From an uncultured bacterium (lineage in GTDB: Bacteria; Desulfobacterota; Desulfobulbia; Desulfobulbales; Desulfobulbaceae), in contig CAITZN010000474.1 of NCBI GenBank assembly GCA_903896915.1, positions 1-5,186 of the forward strand: DNA of 5,186 bases, written 5' to 3'. Positions within the stretch are counted from its first letter, which is position 1. The number at the start of each line of letters is the position of its first letter. The translations under genes and the position numbers were made by a program. Shown piece after piece: positions 1 through 5,186 of this stretch. The notes under the pieces are model-generated. The model had not been told where the DNA came from, searched no databases, and saw only the letters and a list, made by a program, of their open reading frames with translations.

Positions 1-2
1 GG

Positions 3-53
3 GAAAGAGGGGGCGTGATTGAGGTGGTGCCAGCGCTCTTTCTTTACCGATAG
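3..53 (+). CDS. possible 3' end of an upstream gene (fragment)
   Basis: One frame is open from the window edge to a TAG at 51-53 and reads ERGGVIEVVPALFLYR. The other two forward frames stop within the first 22 bases. If a + strand gene runs in from the left, this is its most likely tail. The piece is far too short to identify, and an open stretch of 16 codons is easily random. If real, it ends 51 bases before the first possible transporter start and could be co-transcribed with it. No terminator hairpin is visible between the two. Confidence 0.2.
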   Translation, partial: ERGGVIEVVPALFLYR

Positions 54-104
54 AACGGCTTCGAGCGAGGAGTATCCAGTTTTTCCATAGAGCGGGTAGG
101 CGTT

Positions 105-1538
105 ATGAAGACAAAAAATGAGTTCAAGGAGAAGGCTTTCTTGGACGGAGCATCCGGAGGAATGTTGTCACTCCCATCGGTCTCGCCGTATTCCCTGCCC
201 AACATCCGCCTGTTCGTGGCGTTTCGGGTGTTCTTCAATGCTCGCTTCTATTATCCTGTTTTCACAATTCTCTTTCTCGATTACGGCCTGACCTTAGAGC
301 AGTTCGCCCTGCTCAATACCGTGTGGGCCTTCACTATTGTGCTCGCTGAGGTGCCATCCGGAGCCTTGGCTGACATCATCGGCAGACAACGCTTGCTGGT
401 CGCCACGACCCTCCTGATGATCGCGGAGATGTCGCTGATTGCCTTTATACCCCTGGGTAATCAGCAGGTTGTATTTTTTGCTTTCCTCGGCAATAGAATC
501 CTCAGCGGTCTGGCCGAGGCCATGGCCAGCGGTGCCGATGAGGCCCTTGCCTACGACACGCTGGTGGAGCATGGACTGGCTCAAGACTGGCCCAGGGTGC
601 TCGAATTGCAGATGCGTGCCCAGAATGTCGGCTATATCTTTGCCATGACCTTGGGGGCGGCAGTGTATGATCCCGGTTTGGTCAACCGTGTGCTCGGGTG
701 GGTGGGCATTGCAGGAGGGGTTAATCAGCAGATGAGCATGCGCTACCCTCTCTATCTGACCCTGGTGTTTAGCTTGCTGGCGCTGTCTGCCACCCTGAAG
801 ATGCGCGACCCCCTCGGGCTACCAGGTCAATCTGGGCTGCAGGGGCGTGCTGCATCGTTATGGGAAATGTCCCGCGTCACCCTGCAGGCGGGAGGGTGGA
901 TATTTCGCACTCCGTTCGCGCTGGCGATCATTCTGTTTGCGATGACCTTTGATCACACCTTGCGCATGCTTGTAACGCTTACCAGTAAATATTACCGATT
1001 GATTCATCTGCCGGAGGCCAGTTTTGGTCTGATAGGTTCGGCTGTGGCGGTGCTGGGGCTGTTTGTGCCGAAGATAGCTCGGATTCTGACCGAGCGGTTC
1101 TCACCCGGAAAGAATGCGCTGGTATTGAGCGGGTTTTTGCTGGTTGTCCTGTTCTTGTTGACCCTGTTTATTCCGTATCTGGGACTGCTGCCCATGATGG
1201 CGGTGTTTATCGGCATGATGTTGACAAGTTTTTTCACCAGCCACTACCTCAACAAAATAACAGAGTCGCATCAGCGGGCAACTGTGTTGAGTTTCAAGGG
1301 GCTTGCCTTTAACGCTGCCTATGGTTTTATCGGCCTGATCTTTGCCGTGCTCATCCAGCACTTTCGCACGGGGCAAGCGGCACTGCGTCCCGACTGGTCT
1401 GCCTTGCTGGTCGAAGACCAAGCTTTCAAAGAGGCGATTTTTTGTTTTCCTTGGTATCTCGGTGTTGGCCTGTTCCTTGTTGCCCTGCTCTGTCTGCCCC
1501 GATTATATCGTCAGCGTGCTAAGCTCTACCAGCGCTGA
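105..1538 (+). CDS. MFS transporter, 12 membrane segments
   Basis: This is an inner-membrane secondary transporter of the major facilitator superfamily, 477 residues from the first ATG. Hydrophobic segments fall at about residues 34-58, 66-87, 97-117, 122-147, 168-186, 213-231, 266-290, 304-325, 337-357, 360-380, 395-420 and 445-465, which gives the usual 6+6 plan with a polar central loop near 233-262. The segment 2-3 loop carries GALADIIGRQR (86-96), a form of MFS motif A. Segment 4 ends in SGADEALAYD (142-151), a signature I associate with a subgroup of putative drug or metabolite exporters. There is no signal peptide, and the C-terminus is basic (RLYRQRAKLYQR). The substrate cannot be read from the sequence. 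The start is uncertain: ATG 105 has only a weak GGGTAGG in front, TTG 141 has AAGGAG nine bases upstream, and ATG 162 leaves about 14 residues before helix 1. The gene converges on the DUF2892 gene, and no clear terminator lies between them. Confidence 0.88.
   Translation: MKTKNEFKEKAFLDGASGGMLSLPSVSPYSLPNIRLFVAFRVFFNARFYYPVFTILFLDYGLTLEQFALLNTVWAFTIVLAEVPSGALADIIGRQRLLVATTLLMIAEMSLIAFIPLGNQQVVFFAFLGNRILSGLAEAMASGADEALAYDTLVEHGLAQDWPRVLELQMRAQNVGYIFAMTLGAAVYDPGLVNRVLGWVGIAGGVNQQMSMRYPLYLTLVFSLLALSATLKMRDPLGLPGQSGLQGRAASLWEMSRVTLQAGGWIFRTPFALAIILFAMTFDHTLRMLVTLTSKYYRLIHLPEASFGLIGSAVAVLGLFVPKIARILTERFSPGKNALVLSGFLLVVLFLLTLFIPYLGLLPMMAVFIGMMLTSFFTSHYLNKITESHQRATVLSFKGLAFNAAYGFIGLIFAVLIQHFRTGQAALRPDWSALLVEDQAFKEAIFCFPWYLGVGLFLVALLCLPRLYRQRAKLYQR
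126..131 (+). promoter_or_regulatory. Shine-Dalgarno-like AAGGAG inside the MFS reading frame
   Basis: AAGGAG lies nine bases before TTG 141, which is codon 13 of the annotated frame. A second purine run, GGAG at 147-150, is eleven bases before the in-frame ATG 162. Both are better ribosome sites than the one before ATG 105. The true N-terminus may therefore be 12 or 19 residues shorter than the longest frame. Every candidate keeps all twelve membrane segments. Confidence 0.35.
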
Positions 1539-1579
1539 TTGCAACCCAATCCGTCCGTTACTTTTCGTTGGGCAAGTAT

Positions 1580-1614
1580 TGTGATTTGAGATTATTTGCT
1601 GTCTGTGATTTGAG
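1580..1614. repeat. 11-bp direct repeat between convergent genes
   Basis: TGTGATTTGAG occurs exactly at 1580-1590 and again at 1604-1614, with a 24-base period, in the 83-base gap between the convergent MFS and DUF2892 genes. No inverted symmetry or T-tract makes it a terminator. It may be a local slippage duplication, and no function is evident. Confidence 0.45.
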
Positions 1615-1621
1615 TGATCGA

Positions 1622-1837
1622 TTATCTGGTTTCCGGCACCCCCAGTTTCTTCAGGATCAGTCCCAGCGGACAGAATTTGGTGATTCCGAACTGGAGCAGA
1701 TTAACGCCAACAAAGGCGGTAAAAAATAACCAGTAGCGGCTGATGAAAAGCGGATTGCCCGGACAGTCAACGCCGAGTGTCAGGCTCAGTAAGATGAAAC
1801 AACCGGCGATGGTGTGGATCCAGTCTGTGATGATCAT
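1622..1837 (-). CDS. DUF2892 / YgaP-like small transmembrane protein
   Basis: This is a 71-residue membrane protein with two hydrophobic segments, at about residues 7-22 and 36-53. The second half, SRYWLFFTAFVGVNLLQFG (33-51) followed by TKFCPLGLILKKLGV (53-67), matches the pattern I know from the DUF2892/YgaP-like domain: an aromatic and FVG start, NLLQ, then FCP and a KKLGV tail. In YgaP this domain is fused to a rhodanese, but here it stands alone, which is also common. Cysteines are C13, C25 and C56, and C56 is the family's conserved FCP cysteine. No enzymatic role is established for the stand-alone form. ATG 1837 was chosen because AGAGGAGG precedes it by four bases. The longer frame from 1894 has no ribosome site and would overlap the putative promoter. 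The gene is convergent with the MFS gene and divergent from acs. Confidence 0.85.
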   Translation of the reverse strand: MIITDWIHTIAGCFILLSLTLGVDCPGNPLFISRYWLFFTAFVGVNLLQFGITKFCPLGLILKKLGVPETR

Positions 1838-1841
1838 AAGG

Positions 1842-1849
1842 CCTCCTCT
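1842..1849 (-). promoter_or_regulatory. ribosome binding site of the DUF2892 gene
   Basis: On the minus strand AGAGGAGG sits four bases upstream of ATG 1837. It is close to the ideal anti-16S match and is the reason for choosing the 71-residue form over the 90-residue one. Confidence 0.75.
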
Positions 1850-1865
1850 GTTGGGTTTGTAACAA

Positions 1866-1894
1866 AAGATAGGTTGGGAATAGCAACAACGCAA
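1866..1894 (-). promoter_or_regulatory. candidate sigma-70 promoter for the DUF2892 gene
   Basis: Reading the minus strand, TTGCGT (1894-1889) is followed after 17 bases by TATCTT (1871-1866). That is a 3/6 and a 4/6 match to the -35 and -10 consensus with ideal spacing. Transcription would begin near 1859, leaving a leader of about 20 bases that contains the strong ribosome site. Placement fits well, but sequence matches of this quality also arise by chance. Confidence 0.35.
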
Positions 1895-1921
1895 CCCGTA
1901 TCTGATGATTCTCTGTAAGCA

Positions 1922-1948
1922 AGAGGATGGTTCATTGAGCCGTCCTCT
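1922..1948. other. 27-base inverted repeat (12-bp hairpin)
   Basis: AGAGGATGG (1922-1930) pairs with CCGTCCTCT (1940-1948) with a single T-G wobble. Pairing can extend through TTC/GAG-type contacts (1931-1933 with 1937-1939), leaving a 3-base loop. No T-run follows on either strand, so it is not a typical intrinsic terminator. It lies about 30 bases upstream of the candidate DUF2892 -35 box and some 215 bases before the TATACT box of acs. It could be a protein-binding palindrome or a structured RNA element. Confidence 0.55.
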
Positions 1949-1999
1949 GAAAAGCTATGGGCTTTCATGGGAAAATTGATCGTGCCGCTTGAAGGTGTT

Positions 2000-2026
2000 G
2001 ATATATGCGATATGTGCGATATGTGC
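2000..2026. repeat. three tandem 9-bp units, GATATGTGC type
   Basis: GATATATGC (2000-2008), GATATGTGC (2009-2017) and GATATGTGC (2018-2026) lie head to tail, with one base difference in the first unit. A 9-base period is not a full helical turn, so successive units are rotated on the DNA face. The block is followed by three GCCAG copies (2027-2031, 2039-2043, 2045-2049). It may be a slippage-prone microsatellite or a clustered binding site. Confidence 0.7.
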
Positions 2027-2163
2027 GCCAGGTATTTTGCCAGTGCCAGGGTTTTTTGCAAGAAAATGCAGGTTGGGGTCTCGAGGCACGGGAAACATTT
2101 TGTTTTTTTGAGAATCTCCTGTACATACTGCAAGTGAAGGTCATGATTCGACTTCATTGGTAC

Positions 2164-2169
2164 TATACT
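2164..2169 (+). promoter_or_regulatory. candidate -10 box for acs
   Basis: TATACT matches the sigma-70 -10 consensus at five of six positions, but no recognisable -35 hexamer lies 15-19 bases upstream. If used, it would depend on an activator and give a leader of about 215 bases. It is the best -10 candidate I see upstream of acs and remains weak evidence. Confidence 0.25.
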
Positions 2170-2208
2170 GCGTTTGGGATTGTACTGATAAAGAAAGAAA
2201 TTGGCTCG

Positions 2209-2230
2209 TTCGCATGAATGCATTTCGCAT
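2209..2230. repeat. TTCGCAT direct repeat, possible operator
   Basis: TTCGCAT occurs at 2209-2215 and 2224-2230 with a 15-base period. Between them lies GCAT-GA-ATGC symmetry (2212-2221). The pair sits about 45 bases downstream of the TATACT box. It could be a regulator site or chance. Confidence 0.3.
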
Positions 2231-2273
2231 TTGGGTTGTGAGAGTAATCTGTGATTGCGCTGTGCTTCCGTAG

Positions 2274-2346
2274 CCGGTTGGAACCGGTTGCAGAGAGGAG
2301 CCTGCTATCAGGTCGGTGTGTCCGCTTGTTGTCCGCTGACAGGCGG
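2274..2346 (+). other. potentially structured leader of acs
   Basis: Three stems can form before the acs ribosome site: CCGGT-TGGA-ACCGG (2274-2287), CCTG-CTAT-CAGG (2301-2312) and CCGC-TGACAG-GCGG (2333-2346). GCCTG (2300-2304) could instead pair with CAGGC (2340-2344), which would break the last two stems, so two alternative folds exist. The stems end 33 bases before the Shine-Dalgarno sequence. I do not recognise a known riboswitch class. Confidence 0.3.
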
Positions 2347-2378
2347 CGCGTGAAACTGTTATTGGGATTATTTTAGTT

Positions 2379-2386
2379 GAGGGGGG
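2379..2386 (+). promoter_or_regulatory. ribosome binding site of acs
   Basis: GAGGGGGG lies six bases upstream of ATG 2393 and supports this start. A second in-frame ATG three codons later (2402) is less well placed relative to the purine run. Confidence 0.7.
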
Positions 2387-2392
2387 ATTTCT

Positions 2393-4393
2393 ATGAGTGC
2401 AATGGAAGATAAAATCACCAGTTTGTCGGCTGAGGGGAAGTTGTTTCAGCCGCCGGTACAAGGGCGTGATCAGGCCTGGGTGAAGTCGATGGAGGAGTAC
2501 AAAAAAATCTATGCGCACTCCATGGAAGATCCTGAGAGCTTCTGGGCCAAACGTGCTGAAGAACTCGTCACCTGGGATAAGAAATGGGATACGGTGATGG
2601 AATGCGATTATTCCATTCCTGAGTTCAAGTGGTTCGTCGGCGGCAAACTCAATATTTCTGTTAACTGCCTGGACAGACACTTGACCGCCGGTAGGCGCAA
2701 CAAGGCTGCCATCATCTGGCAAGGCGAACCGGAGGAGGACGTCAGAGTCTACACCTACCAGATGCTGCACGACGAGGTTTGCCGTTTTGCCAATGTCTTG
2801 AAAAAGAAGGGAGTGAAAAAGGGTGACCGGGTTGCCATCTATTTGCCGATGGTGCCTGAGTTGGCAATCTCGCTCTTGGCCTGCGCCCGGCTTGGCGCGG
2901 TGCACTCGGTGGTATTTGGCGGGTTTTCGGCCATCGCTCTGCAGAGCCGCATCGAGGATTGTCATGCCAAGGTCCTGATCACCGCCGATGCTGTCCTGCG
3001 CGGTGGTAAGGCGATACCGCTGAAACCTAACGCTGACGTAGCCATGGAAACCTGCCCCAGTGTGGAAACCTGTGTGGTGGTGCGACGGGCCGGCAACGAG
3101 GTCGAGATGAAAGAGGGGCGCGACTGCTGGTGGCATCGAGAGGTGCATGCCCCCGATATTTCCTCGTTCTGTGTACCCGAATCAATGGATGCCGAGGACA
3201 TGCTGTTCATCCTCTATACCTCAGGCTCCACCGGCAAGCCCAAAGGCGTGGTCCATACCACCGGCGGCTATCTGACCTATGCCATGCACACAGCGCAATG
3301 GGTTTTCGACCTGAAGGATAACGATGTCTACTGGTGTACCGCCGATCTCGGCTGGATAACTGGTCACAGCTATATCCTCTACGGTCCGCTGGGACTGGGT
3401 GCTACTGCGCTCATGTTCGAAGGAGTGCCCAACTATCCGGCACCGGATCGTTTTTGGAAGATCGTCGACAAATTCAAGGTCAATATCTTCTATACCGCAC
3501 CGACTGCCATCCGCGCTTTGATGCGGGAAGGGGTTGAGCCAACCCAGCGGCATGATCTCTCCAGTCTGCGCATCCTCGGTTCGGTGGGTGAGCCCATCAA
3601 TCCCGAGGCCTGGATGTGGTATCACATCAATATTGGCAAGGAAAAACTGCCGATCGTTGATACCTGGTGGCAGACCGAGACCGGCGGTATCATGATTACG
3701 GCCTTGCCCTATGTGACACCGCTCAAGCCTGGTACTGCTACGCTTCCGTTGCCAGGTATTGACGTTGCCATTTATAATGAAGAGGGCAAGGAGGCTGGTC
3801 CTAACGAAGGCGGCCATCTGGTCATTCGTAAACCCTGGCCGGGAATGCTGCGTGGTGTTTTCGGCAATCCGGAGCGGTACAAGAAGGCGTATTTCAGCCG
3901 TTATGCCGACACCTACGATCCAGAAGATGGCGCCCGTAAGGACGAAGACGGCTATTTCTGGATCATGGGTCGTCTTGACGATGTTATCAACGTTTCCGGG
4001 CATCGTCTGGGGACCGCCGAGATTGAATCCGCCCTGGTTTCCCATGAGGCGGTAGCCGAGGCTGCAGCGGTTGGTATGCCGCATCCGATCAAGGGCCAGG
4101 CAATTTTTGCCTACGTCACCCTGATGTCGTGGGCTGAGGAAAGTGAGGAACTGCGGGCGGAACTACGCAAACATGTCCGCACTGAAATCGGGCCTATCGC
4201 CACCCCAGAGGTGATTCAATGGGCACCGAGTTTGCCAAAAACACGCTCCGGAAAAATCATGCGTAGAATCTTACGTAAGATTGCCGCCAATGATTTCAAT
4301 GACTTTGGCGACACTTCAACCCTTGCTGATCCGACGGTAGTTGAGCAGTTGGTCGACACCAAGAAGCAAATGGGCGGCACGGGAACGGAGTGA
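2393..4393 (+). CDS. acs: acetyl-CoA synthetase (AMP-forming)
   Basis: Cytoplasmic enzyme that joins acetate, ATP and CoA to give acetyl-CoA, AMP and pyrophosphate through an acetyl-adenylate. At 666 residues it is full length for the family (about 650). The ATP loop [11 protein letters not shown] is at 275-285. The acetate pocket appears as I322, T323, V398 and W426, and [10 protein letters not shown] is at 423-432. The ribose-binding aspartate is D512, with R527 following in MGRLDD. The hinge and CoA motif [12 protein letters not shown] spans 534-545, with R538. The catalytic, acetylation-prone lysine is K621 in [12 protein letters not shown]203 and R596 fit CoA-contact positions. These assignments use a constant +12 offset to remembered Salmonella Acs numbering. 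Oddity: the usual SGDGAR before the aspartate reads PEDGAR (509-514). The gene stands alone with its own leader and terminator. K621 implies possible control by lysine acetylation, as known for the family. Confidence 0.97.
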   Translation: MSAMEDKITSLSAEGKLFQPPVQGRDQAWVKSMEEYKKIYAHSMEDPESFWAKRAEELVTWDKKWDTVMECDYSIPEFKWFVGGKLNISVNCLDRHLTAGRRNKAAIIWQGEPEEDVRVYTYQMLHDEVCRFANVLKKKGVKKGDRVAIYLPMVPELAISLLACARLGAVHSVVFGGFSAIALQSRIEDCHAKVLITADAVLRGGKAIPLKPNADVAMETCPSVETCVVVRRAGNEVEMKEGRDCWWHREVHAPDISSFCVPESMDAEDMLFILYTSGSTGKPKGVVHTTGGYLTYAMHTAQWVFDLKDNDVYWCTADLGWITGHSYILYGPLGLGATALMFEGVPNYPAPDRFWKIVDKFKVNIFYTAPTAIRALMREGVEPTQRHDLSSLRILGSVGEPINPEAWMWYHINIGKEKLPIVDTWWQTETGGIMITALPYVTPLKPGTATLPLPGIDVAIYNEEGKEAGPNEGGHLVIRKPWPGMLRGVFGNPERYKKAYFSRYADTYDPEDGARKDEDGYFWIMGRLDDVINVSGHRLGTAEIESALVSHEAVAEAAAVGMPHPIKGQAIFAYVTLMSWAEESEELRAELRKHVRTEIGPIATPEVIQWAPSLPKTRSGKIMRRILRKIAANDFNDFGDTSTLADPTVVEQLVDTKKQMGGTGTE

Positions 4394-4460
4394 GTAGACT
4401 TTTCGTTCTTCTGTTGAGCTGACTTTTGCACTGAAAAAAGTTGGATAAATCTGAAAAATG

Positions 4461-4500
4461 AGCAGGCGGAATGCAATGGCATTCCGCCTGCTTTGTTATC
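4461..4500 (+). terminator. intrinsic terminator of acs
   Basis: AGCAGGCGGAATGC (4461-4474) and GCATTCCGCCTGCT (4479-4492) form a perfect 14-bp stem with loop AATG, followed by TTTGTTATC. The T-run is short and interrupted, but the stem is very stable. GAAAAA just upstream (4453-4458) gives a short T-run on the other strand, so it may work in both directions. It lies 68 bases after the acs stop and separates acs from alaS. Confidence 0.88.
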
Positions 4501-4523
4501 AAGGAGCAGAGTATTGTTTTTTC

Positions 4524-4551
4524 TTTGCAGCCTATTATTTCATGGTATCAT
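4524..4551 (+). promoter_or_regulatory. candidate extended -10 promoter for alaS
   Basis: TATCAT (4546-4551, five of six consensus bases) is preceded by TGG, which makes an extended -10 element. TTTGCA (4524-4529) lies 16 bases upstream as a 4/6 -35 match. It is placed just after the acs terminator and would start transcription near 4558, giving alaS a leader of about 136 bases. A consensus TTGACA at 4625-4630 lies nearer the gene but has no good -10 box at 16-18 bases. Confidence 0.4.
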
Positions 4552-4620
4552 AAAATATTTTGTCTTCAGGCTTCAGAAACTCAGTTTTTTGTTGCATAAT
4601 TCCTGCAAAATCGGGCAAAA

Positions 4621-4659
4621 GCAGTTGACAGAGAGGCCTTCAATCCTTGACTGCGGCCT
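4621..4659 (+). other. possible leader structure upstream of alaS
   Basis: GCAGT (4621-4625) can pair with ACTGC (4650-4654), and AGGCC (4634-4638) with GGCCT (4655-4659). The two 5-bp stems interleave, so they would form either a pseudoknot or two alternative folds 35 bases before the start codon. Stems this short are common by chance. Two TTGAC copies (4625-4629 and 4647-4651, 22 bases apart) overlap the same stretch. Confidence 0.2.
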
Positions 4660-4678
4660 ACATCCCCAAAAACATTAA

Positions 4679-5186
<508 letters not shown>

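Larger units (their letters stand above)
1838..2392. other. 555-base gene-free divergent control region
   Basis: I find no convincing gene here. Reading frames within it are short, low in similarity to anything I recognise, and partly made of simple repeats. The region holds the DUF2892 ribosome site and candidate promoter, a 27-base hairpin (1922-1948), a small second hairpin AAAGC-TATGG-GCTTT (1951-1965), three tandem 9-bp units (2000-2026), three GCCAG copies (2027-2050), a T-rich tract with the palindrome GAGAATCTC (2110-2118), a TATACT box (2164-2169), a TTCGCAT direct repeat and a structured leader before acs. The left two thirds are more A+T-rich than the flanking genes. Confidence 0.7.

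Noticed and set aside
1544..1572. CCCAA...TTGGG inverted repeat after the MFS stop as a terminator
   Set aside because: The stem is only five pairs with a loop of about 19 bases, and no T-run follows.
2031..2057. GGTA-TTT-TGCC hairpin near a T6 run as a terminator
   Set aside because: The stem has four pairs including a wobble, and the T-run is ten bases away, so it is too weak to call.
2157..2171. Sigma-54-like TTGGTACTATACTGC upstream of acs
   Set aside because: The GG and GC elements are separated by nine bases, not ten. Sigma-54 promoters tolerate this poorly, so it is probably chance.
2005..2217. A 70-codon + strand frame in the divergent region, with GAAGG about nine bases upstream
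   Set aside because: Its start is made from the 9-bp tandem repeat (RYVRYVR), the rest resembles nothing I know, and it would cover the candidate acs -10 box. I treat it as chance, though it is the least bad small-gene candidate there.
1834..2223. A 129-codon minus-strand frame across the divergent region
   Set aside because: It overlaps the DUF2892 ribosome site, includes the tandem repeats as HISHISHIS, and shows no coding character.
2141..3148. A 335-codon minus-strand open frame overlapping the 5' half of acs
   Set aside because: It lies antisense to a full-length, strongly conserved acs. Its translation has no recognisable domain and is rich in His, Arg and Pro, as expected of a shadow frame.
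3221..4084. A 287-codon minus-strand open frame inside acs
   Set aside because: Same reasoning: it is complementary to conserved acs motifs, shows no domain of its own, and has no ribosome site that stands out.
4493..4678. A 61-codon + strand frame between acs and alaS
   Set aside because: It begins inside the acs terminator tail, covers the candidate alaS promoter, and has no recognisable protein features.

Overview
The window holds ordinary chromosomal sequence from a Gram-negative-type bacterium of moderate G+C content. The acetyl-CoA synthetase and alanyl-tRNA synthetase sequences look proteobacterial in the broad sense. My best guess is a deltaproteobacterium (Desulfobacterota, possibly Desulfobulbaceae-like), but this rests on remembered protein style and not on a search. 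I see no mobile element, CRISPR array, tRNA or rRNA.

Layout from left to right. A possible 3' tail of an upstream gene (to about base 53) is followed by a 12-helix major facilitator superfamily (MFS) transporter on the + strand (105-1538), whose exact start is uncertain. It converges on a small minus-strand membrane protein of the DUF2892/YgaP-like transmembrane family (1622-1837). A 555-base gene-free divergent region (1838-2392) follows. It contains a strong inverted repeat, three tandem 9-bp units, a spaced direct repeat and a structured leader, and it ends in a strong ribosome binding site. Next is a full-length AMP-forming acetyl-CoA synthetase, acs (2393-4393), closed by a 14-bp perfect stem-loop terminator (4461-4500). 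The 300-base gap from 4394 to 4693 holds that terminator, a candidate extended -10 promoter and a possible leader structure. The 5' part of alaS (4694 to the window edge) completes the window.

How the genes work together: they look like independent transcription units and not a pathway operon. Acs activates acetate to acetyl-CoA. AlaS charges tRNA-Ala. The MFS protein probably exports or imports a small molecule that cannot be named from sequence. The DUF2892 protein has no assigned role. No clearly undescribed system is visible. The most interesting parts are the crowded divergent region upstream of acs and a local departure from the usual ribose-binding motif of Acs.
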